Source: Caecitellus pseudoparvulus
Taxonomy: Eukaryota > Bigyra: Bicosoecida
Assembly: GCA_965644315.1 (NCBI GenBank)
Contig: CBFFRQ010000018.1
Location: forward strand, 620,001 to 684,000
Reading direction: 5' to 3'
DNA length: 64,000 nucleotides
Positions 52,593-61,708 of the stretch are shown piece by piece. Numbering within the stretch: position 1 is the first letter of the stretch; each line of letters opens with the position of its first letter. Under the pieces are notes generated by a model. That model was given only the letters and a program-made list of their open reading frames with translations. It was not told the DNA's origin and made no database searches. The translations under genes were made by a program, and so were the position numbers.

Positions 52593-52945
52593 GGCTGATG
52601 CTGTGTGAGGAGTGGTGCACGAGTTGGCGGGCCGCAGGTACGCTGGGCTGCTCTGCCTGACGTGTGAACGCGAGAACGCGAGAACGCGAGAGACACGAGG
52701 AGTACTGCACGGGTTGCCGGTCGTGGGAAGAAAGTGAATGTTCGAGGTTGTTGTGTGTTGCGCACCCATCCGAGTTCTGGCTGGTGCAAGGCTCCTTTGC
52801 ACCCCTGCTGCCCGACCCTCTGAAACGCGCGCCTGCCAACATTGACCTCTGCCCTTCACAAAAAGTCAGGCAGCGCTGTGATGCAGGTACATTCGCGTGG
52901 CTCTCTGGCCAAGCCGATTCCCCATCTGTGCTACCGTGGGTTGCG

Positions 52946-53671
52946 ATGGCTGAGAGCGGAAATCGATCAGGGCTTGTGGTTTCCTCTTGCACCTCATCAG
53001 CGCCGATTGACAGTGTGGTGGTGCAAGTGAAGGAAGGAGAGCGGCCAATTCCACCTCAGGTGCCCCCAGTTGCCTTAACTGTGCCTGAAGGTGACTTTTG
53101 CGACTTGATTCTTCACATCCCTGCCACATCTGCTGTGGCTCTGAGAAGCACTGCCAGACTTGTGGAGGTATACACCTGCGATGGAAAAGGGTACCGGTAC
53201 ATCAGCACCCTGAAGGCAAAGCAGTGCGGGACAGTACTTGTTTCAGGAGTAGAGATTCCGGTATTCGCTTGCCTGGGCAGTCTGAAGGTTCCAGCAAAAC
53301 CGGTGCTGCAGCGAGCAATTCGGCTGCGTCTGCTTGGGCGAGCTCCCTGTCCCAATAAATCCGACATGTGCTTTGTGCAAGGCTTGATCGTCCGAGTAGG
53401 TGAGGTGAACATTGCCCCTCATGTCCCTCGACCTGGCTTGGCTGCAGCACTCGCTGCAGTGAAGGGCGCTGCCGGAGGACAAGGGAGCACAGACTCACCG
53501 ATGCCAGCCGCCATTCAGGCAAGAATCGCTGACACTGTTGTGCGGCGCTTGGAACCCACATTGTCCGCAATTCTCTCGCGGTTTGATGCACTGGAAGCCC
53601 GATTTTCAGCGCTGGAAGCCCGCATGGCCTCTGTACAGCAACAGGCTGCAGCTGCTACCCCAGAACCTTGA
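52946..53671 (+). CDS. PAAT (C10orf88)-like protein, tentative
   Basis: 241 residues from the ATG at 52946; the frame is open further upstream but without coding character. A beta-sandwich-like N-terminal half contains 'ARLVEVYTCDGKGYRYIS' and 'LRLLGRAPCPNKSDMCFVQG'. An amphipathic C-terminal coiled coil follows ('LSAILSRFDALEARFSALEA'). The order (galactose-binding-like domain with 'EVY...', then Cys pair, then C-terminal coiled coil) recalls PAAT, a mitochondrial ABC-transporter-associated protein, but similarity is weak. Its last 17 bases overlap the 3' end of the convergent RNF10-like gene. Confidence 0.5.
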   Translation: MAESGNRSGLVVSSCTSSAPIDSVVVQVKEGERPIPPQVPPVALTVPEGDFCDLILHIPATSAVALRSTARLVEVYTCDGKGYRYISTLKAKQCGTVLVSGVEIPVFACLGSLKVPAKPVLQRAIRLRLLGRAPCPNKSDMCFVQGLIVRVGEVNIAPHVPRPGLAAALAAVKGAAGGQGSTDSPMPAAIQARIADTVVRRLEPTLSAILSRFDALEARFSALEARMASVQQQAAAATPEP

Positions 53672-55304
53672 CGAGCTTTTTTCGTCCTTTTCGGGACTTC
53701 GCTGTGCTTGCTTGGCGTTGGTGATCTGGGACATGCTTGACCCCTGCTCCCACTCCAATTTGGGGGAACTCCGAGGCACCTATCCCTTGCGCTGATGCTC
53801 GGCCGGCCCAGGCACCTGACGGGCGTGCTCGGGCTGACACCGGCCTTTGCCCGAGCCGTACTGGGGCAGCAACATGCGGTTCAGTGAGGACGCTGCCTTC
53901 CCAGCATTCCCCGGAGATGGCAGCAGCTGGTGTGCCCTGCGGTGACACAGGGCCGCCAGAAGGGACTGGTTTCCCCCGTTGCTTGGGCGCAGCCCGTCGG
54001 CGATGTGGCCTCGCTTTGCGTGCTAGTGCCCACCTCTTTTGCATAGTCGCGATCCCTGGAGTGGACTTGATCGTGACGTGGTCAGTGATGCCTCTCACGT
54101 CCAGGTCGAGCAGGGCAACCCTCGTGCCACCTGGCAAGTGTCCCATGGTTGGCATCCGTCGCACCAGCTCTGGAGTGACCACACCGACTTCTAGAGACAC
54201 GGCACTTGCACTGACCCTCTCAGGAAGCTGAGATCCATTATTCGCAGCGTGCCGTAGAAGGACTCTCAGCGTGAATGGATGCAAGAAAACTTGCAAGCCG
54301 GTTTCGTGCCGATACAATGCCCAGGATTCATCTGTGCCTTGCACACGCGCAGTGCCTCTATGTGTGTCGGATAGTGCCTGGCTTTGTTTCGGAGTTGGTG
54401 GGTTGGAGACAAGGTCTGTGGCCAGCACACACGCTGGGCCCCAGGCATTGAAGCTGTCAAGCTCGTGCTGTAGGCGTGCCACCGCTTCAGCCTGTTCTGG
54501 CTGCAGTCGCACCTTGGCTGGCAGCTGCGGAGTTGTCTTTCCAAGTGTTGGGAACACAGGGAGCTTGTCACTTCTTGATGCTTGGCTGGCGTAGGTCTCC
54601 GTTGCGCTTGCTGCTTGCTGGGAGGCAGCTTCCTGAAGCAAGCAGGCCAGCTCCCCCTGCACTCGGCGTGCTTCTCGTTCATACTCAGCCGAGGAGTGGG
54701 CCACAGAGCTTGCCAGCCCTTGCCACATTTCATGCAGAGCTTGGGGTGAGAGCTGGACCGCGTCGGAGCAGGCCTGCGCTTCCAAACACCCGGCCAAGCC
54801 TTCACCTGAGGCTGGGGTCACATGTGGTTCAGACAGCTTCCCAGACTTGCTCCGAAACACCAATCGAAAGGCCCACTGCAATTCACCCTTGTATGCGTAG
54901 GCATGGCTAAGGACCTGTCCTGGAGCTGGCTGCCTCAGCGCAACGAGCCCCAGCGCCTCGCAAACCGGCTGCGGAAGGCCCCCTGCCCCTGCGTTGCTCA
55001 GAAAGACTGACGCAACCTCTGTGTCATCTGTCCCTTGCACCACGAGTGGGCGGAAGTCGTCCATGGATGCTGGTTTGAAGCATATGGGGCATTTCCCAGA
55101 GCCTTTCAAAGTCTGCGCCCCAGAAGCCAAGTGAAGTCTGACATGGCAAACCATGCACAGAGCATGAGGACAGTTGCAAACGACAGGCCCAACGGGTTTC
55201 TGCATGCAAATGCTGCATAGATCCAAGTCCCATTCGCTGCAAAGAAACCCAGATGCCTCTCCAACTCCAGCGCTTTCCCTCGGAGGAAGCAGCGGCCTCC
55301 ACAT
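53655..55304 (-). CDS. RNF10: RNF10-like RING E3 ubiquitin ligase
   Basis: 549 residues from ATG 55304; a small upstream exon is likely, because 'TTTCTTTGCAG' just before 'CGAATGGGACTTGG' (about 55245) looks like an acceptor and RNF10 has conserved sequence before the RING. RING: 'CSICMQKPVGPVVCNCPHAL', 'CMVCHVRL', 'KCPICFKPASMDDFRPLV' (C-x2-C...C-x-C-x2-H-x3-C-x2-C...C-x2-C, slightly atypical spacing). The RNF10-specific C-terminal region reads 'ESWALYRHETGLQVFLHPFT', 'RVLLRHAANN', 'MPTMGHLPGGTRVALLDLD'. RNF10 ubiquitinates 40S proteins on stalled initiating ribosomes. Confidence 0.75.
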   Translation of the reverse strand: MWRPLLPPRESAGVGEASGFLCSEWDLDLCSICMQKPVGPVVCNCPHALCMVCHVRLHLASGAQTLKGSGKCPICFKPASMDDFRPLVVQGTDDTEVASVFLSNAGAGGLPQPVCEALGLVALRQPAPGQVLSHAYAYKGELQWAFRLVFRSKSGKLSEPHVTPASGEGLAGCLEAQACSDAVQLSPQALHEMWQGLASSVAHSSAEYEREARRVQGELACLLQEAASQQAASATETYASQASRSDKLPVFPTLGKTTPQLPAKVRLQPEQAEAVARLQHELDSFNAWGPACVLATDLVSNPPTPKQSQALSDTHRGTARVQGTDESWALYRHETGLQVFLHPFTLRVLLRHAANNGSQLPERVSASAVSLEVGVVTPELVRRMPTMGHLPGGTRVALLDLDVRGITDHVTIKSTPGIATMQKRWALARKARPHRRRAAPKQRGKPVPSGGPVSPQGTPAAAISGECWEGSVLTEPHVAAPVRLGQRPVSARARPSGAWAGRASAQGIGASEFPQIGVGAGVKHVPDHQRQASTAKSRKGRKKLVKVLG

Positions 55305-55615
55305 TGCTTCTGGTCCCCCTCAACGCTGACGAAACGCCACCCAACTAACTGCGCAGGCAGGCTGGGCAGCCCATTCAAAGGCAACTCGCCCAGCGCCCTG
55401 GGGGGAAGAGGCAAAATCATTACCCATGCTGCGCGAGGCTGGCATCATCGTCTGAAATTTGCCTACACTCAGGCAGATGCCACCGCGCTGCACAATTGAA
55501 GCAGCTGCTTTGTCGCCCACTGCCCCACCAAAAGCTTAGAGACCATGCCAACACTGCCGTGGTACGGCGTACTGCCACTTGTCCAGTCGTGTATAGCTTG
55601 TTGTGGCGCTGACAA
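55305..55615. promoter_or_regulatory. Divergent region between RNF10-like and MRH-receptor genes
   Basis: 311 bp between divergent starts; may include a first RNF10-like exon (minus strand, about 55330-55500). No named element seen. Confidence 0.3.
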
Positions 55616-56743
55616 ATGCGGGGAGCTTTCTCCGCGCCCTCCTCCCTCTGGGCGCTAGGGCTTGGGACCTGCGCGCTGGCCCTGGCCGGAGTGTTGGCTG
55701 GAGCCGAGAGTAGCTGCTTTGCCTCAGTGGCGGGCGTCGACTATGACCTGAGCCCCTTGCAGAGAGCTGTCGACAGCCCTTACACTGTACGGGACTCTTT
55801 GGATCGGCAGACGAACTTTACGTTCAATATCTGTGACGATGTTGACGCATCAGTGCTGCCGCCCCACGCCAGCTACCACCCCAGCCGGGCGAACGTCCCC
55901 GCGTACCAGTACCAAACTGCCTTTGACACGATCTACCTCTTGAGTGGCCCATCAGATCATGGGTGGAATTTTTCACTGGTTGGTGAGTGGGCTGGCCTGT
56001 TGTGAAGCCACTAAGCTGTGGCCTGCCAGGGGCAGTGCACTTCCAGCGACCACTGCCCAAGGCTGTTTCAGTCAAACATGGACGCCTGGCACATCCCACC
56101 CCACCATTTTGAACCCCACATACTTCTTTTTGGTACAGATTCCGAGTTCAAGGCACGCGGTGTCATCCTACAGTACTCTGGTGGTGCAGCAGACTTTTGC
56201 TCCAATGGCCAAGGCGATGCGGTGCAGCGTTCGCTTAGCCTTGCCGTCGAATGCGACCCAAAGCAGACACTGGATATCTTCGAAAACGTAGTCGTTGTGG
56301 AACGGGATAACTGCCAGTATGAAGCTCAGCTGCAGAGTGTGCATGGGTGTCCCGTCGTCTGCAAGTCAGGCTCAGGAGCAAGCACTTCAGTGTGCAATGG
56401 GCACGGCGTGTGCGGCTACAACGAGGCGGCCTCACGAGCCCAGTGCTACTGCAGTGAAGGATTTAAGGGTTCAACATGTCAAGATCGTGCGTAGGGCGCC
56501 CTCGTGGTGTCGGCCAATTGCTCGCATGTGTCCCCCTCCCGCCTGCGCTTCTCAGGCGTCCACTCAACGTCGCCTGGGCTGTCTGTGGAAGGAGTCTTTC
56601 TCATCATCGCTTGCATTGGCCTTGTTTGCGTGCTAGGTGGTATTGTCTTCATGATCTCTCGCTTGCGCAAGCTGCGAGTTGATCCCTCTGCCTATCAAGG
56701 ACTTGCTACTCGATTCAACGAGCTTGGACAGCTGAGTGCGTAG
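55616..56743 (+). CDS. MRH-domain (mannose-6-phosphate-receptor-like) type I membrane protein with EGF module
   Basis: 300 residues, exons 55616-55982, 56139-56486, 56556-56743 (both introns phase 1). Signal peptide/anchor to about residue 30. MRH domain about 33-225: 'SCFASVAGVDYDLSPLQRAV', 'FTFNICDDVD', 'PAYQYQ', 'GVILQYSGGAADFCSNGQGD', 'SLAVECDP', 'YEAQLQSVHGCP'. EGF at about 233-260 ('VCNGHGVCGYNEAASRAQC'). One TM helix 'VFLIIACIGLVCVLGGIVFM', and a short cytosolic tail with 'DPSAYQGLATRFNEL', where YQGL is a Tyr-based sorting signal (YxxPhi). This architecture suits a lysosomal/vacuolar sorting receptor. The first intron (156 bp) was chosen for its pyrimidine-rich acceptor and MRH alignment; a 33-bp alternative keeps frame too. 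Confidence 0.78.
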
Positions 56744-56761
56744 GCAATTCATCAACGTTGC

Positions 56762-57955
56762 TCACTCGCCATCAGCCAATGTGGACGAGAGCCCCCCAAG
56801 TGGCCCTTCAGATGCCAACCCCTGCTGTAGCAAACCCCGAACATCCATGGAAGAATGGTCAACGATGAAGTCTAGCAAGTCGCCTGCTCGCAGGCAGCCT
56901 GTGCTATCTGTGTAAGGGGACAGGAGCTGGAGCGCTAAGGACAGAGTTATTGGGCCCGACCCTTGTGCTTCATCAGTGCTGTAGTGTTGCCAGGCGTCTT
57001 GGATTTCCCCAGGCGCCTCTATCGCGCTCAGCAAAGCCCGGAGCAATGGCTTGGCTGGCACGACATCCCCCCTCCCTCCGCCCACCGAGGCACAGAGAAC
57101 TTCGGCTGACATGAGAGATGTCTCTGCTTTGAAGCGCATGTAGGCTGAAATGAGTGCTGGCAAGTTGCACTGCGCCATCTCGCTTGCCAGGAACTTTGCA
57201 GCAGCAGCAGTGTGACCCCAATGAGCGGGCGTACCAAGACCTGCCGACTCCTGCCGCAGCGCGCCCAAGGCAAGTGACACTGCCTCTGGCGAAATGACAT
57301 ACCCGACTGCATCCACTTCTTCACTAGTGCCTGTCCCTTTTTCGCTATTTGAGCTGGCATGCTCAGGGCGGTCCTCGATGCGCCTAGCAGCGCTCCTGCG
57401 ATGCACGAGCATGGGCAGCTGCTATCGTTGCAAGCCAGCCTTCCTGGCCAGCGACGCACTGTTGCTGTGACGATGCCGAAACTGCAGCAACTAGATACTG
57501 ATGTGTGACGAACAGTAGTTTCACTTCCCCAGTCGTCACTGCGTTTACACTTCCGGGAAAAGGGTGAAGTCGAGGTGCCGGCGTTGTCGCAGCGACCAAG
57601 CCGGCAACTCACGCTGATGCCTGGCCGCGAGCGCTGCGAAGTCCACACGTGCCGTAGCACGCTGGGCTAGCTCGGCTTCTTTCCGCTCTCCTACACCTTT
57701 AGAACCATGGCTTCCAGTTTCCTCCCTTCCTGGTGGCGTGGCGGCCGTGTCTCCAGCACTGGTGCTGAGTGGTGGCGAGCTCTGACCCACAAGCTCTGCC
57801 CCGACAGCTGCACTGGCCGTAGCGACCCCTTCTGCGGAACTGACCGTAGGAGCTCCTTCACTGTGTTTGGCTGCAGCTGTCGCTGGGTCCCCCTGCTCAG
57901 CGTCAAGCGGGGCTTGGGTGCTCGGGCCGACGGCTTTCGCGCTCCCATTCCCCAT
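56762..57955 (-). CDS. Putative N-myristoylated protein, unknown
   Basis: 351 residues, exons 57955-57613, 57538-57460, 57395-56762 (phases 1 and 2). Begins 'MGNGSAKAVG', a good N-myristoylation context (Gly2, Ser5, basic at 7). Residues 15-90 are disordered Ala/Ser/Thr/Glu-rich. From about 95 the protein is helical: 'LAQRATARVDFAALAARHQ', 'GEVKLLFVTHQYLVAAVSA', 'YVISPEAVSLALGALRQ', 'LPALISAYMRFKAETSLMSA', 'DLLDFIVDHSSMDVRGLL'. No family recognised. Its stop lies 18 bp from the stop of the MRH receptor. Likely a peripheral membrane protein. Confidence 0.6.
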
Positions 57956-57979
57956 GGTGGAGAGCAGCAGGCAAGTGCA

Positions 57980-58895
57980 TCACTGAATGCTGCAGTCAGA
58001 AGTCTGTCCAGTAGACGGGGGTTTCTTCAAATGTGTCACGGATGCCATCATGTCAGGGTCACGACGGTACATGGCCTCCAAAGTTTGCAAGAGACTCTTT
58101 CCCCCCTCTGCCTCAAACGTCGTGTATGCGTCAGGCACGGCGCACAAGTGTTCCAGCGCCCACATGCATCTAAGTGCACACCTTCGATTGTTCGTGTACC
58201 GAAGCACAGCTTGGATCACTGGAAGTGGCGAGGAGGAGTGATGTCGTGTTCGATGCACTTGTAGCGGCTGCACACAGTACTTCGCCAACGCACCAAGCGA
58301 AACCGCCCCTGCTTGTTGCAGCTGGATGTTTGCAAGCGGTACCTCGTCAAAGTCAAAGTGGATGGTCTTCATTTGACCGCTGCCCCGCTTGTGGCGCTTG
58401 TGGTTTGCCTTGTACGCGATGTGCCCGAGGGCAGACGCGCAACGGATCTGCAGCTCCATGTCGTCGGCCTTTTGCTTCATGTGCATGGCAATGTTCTCGA
58501 CACCTGTATTTGGTACAATCTCAGCAATGGTCACTGCCTTCGGAGGTGCCGGCTCGGGGCGGACCGCCGTACCTGACGCGAGATCATCCGACTTCATCGC
58601 TGCCATGGCCAAACGAAGCGGGCTGTATCCCTCGGGCAATGCCAGCATGTCTGGAGACTTTTCAGAGCCCGCACCTTGGGCTCCACCTTTCCCAGCTGTG
58701 TCGCTTGCCTGGGCAGCTTTGCCTGCGATGATGCGCGGGCAAGTCTTGAAGTTCGAAACGCCATGTCAACGCAGCAGCTTCGTGCCCGCGCCTCTCACCG
58801 CCTACATTCAACTTCTCAGCCATGTCTTTAGAAAGAGACACAACTGTGAGGTGACGAAGTTCGCTTTCAGTGTAGATGGGGGTGCGCTCAGCCAT
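57980..58895 (-). CDS. ARM-repeat-like protein, unknown
   Basis: 279 residues, exons 58895-58799 and 58722-57980 (intron 76 bp, phase 1). N-terminus 'MAERTPIYTESELRHLTVVS' is followed by a low-complexity Gly/Ala linker. The remainder has Armadillo-like helices: 'MELQIRCASALGHIAYKAN', 'LQQAGAVSLGALAKYCVQP', 'VIQAVLRYTNNRRCALRCMW', 'ALEHLCAVPDAYTTFEAEGG'. No membrane segment. 24 bp upstream of the putative myristoylated gene on the same strand. Function unknown; ARM folds usually bind peptides or partner proteins. Confidence 0.6.
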
Positions 58896-59126
58896 CCTTT
58901 TGTCGAGGGTGCAGCCCCCCACTCTTTCTGAGCTTGCTCCTCAGAGCAGGCCTTGACTTAGCTGCGACGCGATGCAACGACAAAAGCAGTGGATAACCAA
59001 AAACGCAGTTTAAACATATCATGCTCTCAAGGTGTGTACAGGGAAGTATTTTCTGCTCTGGAGAGGTCTTTGTCCACGAAGCTACCCCAAGCAGCATTTT
59101 CACTCAGCACGCTCAATTTCCGCTCG

Positions 59127-60514
59127 ATGGCGGCCGGCAACCTTGACGTGCTGCAGGAGGTGCTCAAGTTCACCACAGAGACAACAAAACGAGAAGATGG
59201 GTCTGTATCACGCACAGTAGAGGATGAAGACATGCAGTGGCTAAAGGAGGCCCTCGCATCCCTGGGTGACGAAGAAGCAAAGCGGCTGAGTGTGTTGGAA
59301 GCACGTCTGGCGTTGCGCAGCGTTCCCGTGGAACATTCTCGCCTCCCCTTCGCTCTGAGCGCAGCTGAAGTCCATGATGTATTGATCCATGCCACTGAAC
59401 GCCCTGTGGGTGACGTTGTTGACGCGGTAGACTTCATGTGCGACTTCGTGGACACGTACGACAGTGCGAAAGGTGGGTGCTGCGTCGCCCGCAGCGAACT
59501 CGGGCACACACTCGGGCTCAACGCTCTTGCCCAGACTGGATTGAGTCGGGGGGGGCAGATCTTGTCCAACACCTCTTTGTGAATGGAGCCGCCGAAGTAT
59601 CTGCAGCGACCATGCGCCTGCTTGTGGCCCTATCCCAAAACCACATTCCCGTGCAGAAGCTTCTGCACTCGCATGCCGTCTGGCCAACCCTCCTGCAATA
59701 CTTGATGAGTGCAGTGGCAAGCATGGCCTCAGAGTTCGTGTTTGAACCCCCAGTCCAGGTGCTTCTCCAGGCTGCATTGGACACCAGGTCTGCGTCTACA
59801 CCTGCAAGCCACGGCCAAGCCTCTGCAGCGCCCTTCAAAGCGGAACCCGGGCAAGAGCACGAAGCTTGGCAAGCACACAACAAGGCAGCGGTAGTGCGGG
59901 CACAGATGGATGAGTTGCTGGATATTCCAGGGGATGCAGAAGCTGGTTTGGCAGTTGCCGCGGCTTGGCGCCCTGAAGAGGCACAGCAGCTGCTGCCGCT
60001 GGTCAGCGCCCTGGGCTCTGTGATTCGAAGCGCAGATACACTCGAAAGTGACTTTGTGGGGTGTGGTGGGGCAGGAGCCCTTGCGGCTCTGCTTAGCTCT
60101 GAGAAATGCCTTCCCCGGACCCCCATTGGAAGGAGACTGCACCGCAAGGGAATGCTGCTTTTGAGGGCGTTGCTTCAAAGCAAAGCGTGCCGAAAGCAGG
60201 CTCTATCTGGGGTTGTGGGCGTGGAGGGTTTCGCTTCGGCGACAGCGTGTGCACTTCGACAGGCTGCAGAGCCTAGCGACGCTGCGGAGGGTGCACCCAC
60301 TGACCCCACCCTCCTTGAACACGCTGGAGTTGTTGCTGCGGTCCTGCTTAACTCGGCTGCAGTTGCAGCAGCGCGCGGAACGCCGCCATCTGTGGGAATT
60401 CTAGAGCTTGTGGAGGCCGTGAAGGTTGCTGCCGCTGCTGTCGGGGACGACTTTGCTGCTTCGTTGAAGATGGCTGCCGCGGCTGCCAGCGGCTTCACGA
60501 GCACAGCAGCATGA
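59127..60514 (+). CDS. FES1: HspBP1/Fes1-family Hsp70 nucleotide-exchange factor
   Basis: 441 residues, exons 59127-59472 and 59535-60514 (intron 62 bp, phase 1). Fes1 signature N-terminus: 'GNLDVLQEVLKFTTET', 'MQWLKEALASLGDEEA'. Armadillo core: 'VDFMCDFVDTYDSAKDWIES', 'GGADLVQHLFVNG', 'ATMRLLVALSQNHIPVQKLL', 'LLRALLQSKACRKQAL'. The Q-N-x-P-x-Q motif of ARM3 appears as 'QNHIPVQ'. The family opens Hsp70 to release ADP; usually cytosolic and about 290-360 residues, so this one has extra Ala-rich linkers. No ER signal or retention sequence. An in-frame upstream start at 58989 lacks similarity. Confidence 0.82.
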
Positions 60515-60526
60515 ATGCATTCCATC

Positions 60527-61552
60527 CTATCGACTAAGCTCTTGGCTTCGCGTACCTGCGGCCACAACAGCGTCCATGACAGTGCCCCTGAAGCCAGCTT
60601 TCTCCAGAGCATGGATACCGGCGATGGTCGTGCCGCCTGGGGAGGCCACCTTGTCCTTAAGCTGCCCTGGGTGCATGCCACTGTCCAATACCATTTCTGC
60701 TGCACCTTTGACAGTCTGCGCGGCCAGCTGCAGCGCGACGTCTCGTGGCAGGCCCATGGCCACACCGCCATCCGACATGGCCTCGATGAGCATGAAAATG
60801 AAAGCGGGACCGGAGCCGCTGACCCCAGTGACCCCTGTGTAACGGGCGTGCAAGAGGGCGGCAGTGGGGGGACATGTTCAGCGCCGAGTGCTGGGCGACT
60901 CACCGTCCATCATGGCCTCCTTGACCACCACAGAGCTTCCCAGCGTACCGAACAGTCCGCTCACAAAGCTGACGTCTGCTTCGCTTGCACCAGGGCCGGC
61001 ACAGACAGCTGCTGCCGTGCACTGCACCTTTGCTGGCGTGTTTGGCATGACCCGCACAACCCTGGCCCCTGGAATTAGAGCGGCGATGTCCTTCGTCTGT
61101 ACACCTGCCGCCATGCTCACGACAAGCTTGCCCGTGGCCATGGAGGGAAGGTCCTTGAAGCCCTCCACGGCGGCTGGAATAATGTGTGGCTTCACCCCCA
61201 GGAACACCACGTCGGCGCCATCAGCGGCGGCACGGTTGTCAGCTGTGGAGCGCACACCAGTGTCAGCGCTCCATGCTTCCAATTTCTCAGGGTGTGGGGT
61301 GGCAACGACCAACTGTTCTGGAGCCAGACGCCCGCTGGCCAGGGCGCCCTCAAGCACAGCCGAGCTCATGGCACCCCCCCCAATAAAGGCTACCTTCACT
61401 TCATCCCAGGCAGGCACTGCAGTGGTTGCTGCTGCCATGCTGAACGGGGAAACCAAATTCCGCTGCAGCAGGCCACCACCACGCCACACTTGCCTGCACC
61501 CTGCACTGTGCCAGCGCAGCAAGGAAGGGAAAAGAGTTGCTGCAGCATACAT
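60527..61552 (-). CDS. PYCR/ProC: Pyrroline-5-carboxylate reductase
   Basis: Last step of proline synthesis (P5C + NAD(P)H to proline). 318 residues, exons 61552-60904 and 60834-60527 (intron 69 bp, phase 1). Rossmann '[20 protein letters not shown]', '[18 protein letters not shown]', '[20 protein letters not shown]', '[20 protein letters not shown]', '[20 protein letters not shown]' are all diagnostic, including the catalytic SGSGPA and ASPGGTT loops. The first 38 residues are Arg-containing without acids ('[18 protein letters not shown]'), a likely mitochondrial or plastid presequence; a Met at 61438 would give a cytosolic form. Confidence 0.95.
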
Positions 61553-61708
61553 TGTCGGCGAAGTTTACAGGATGGTGCTGATTGTGCGTCTCTGGATCTG
61601 ATTGCAGGTCGGCTTTTGAGCAGGCGGTGCTGGGTGTGCGGCTTGCATGCTCGATGTGGCACCCTGGAGGGCAGTCGCAGGTAGCAAGCAGCTCCACGGA
61701 CAGGCAAC

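Noticed and set aside
58989-59126. Upstream start for the HspBP1/Fes1 gene
   Set aside because: The 46 extra residues show no similarity, while the family's conserved helix begins right after ATG 59127.
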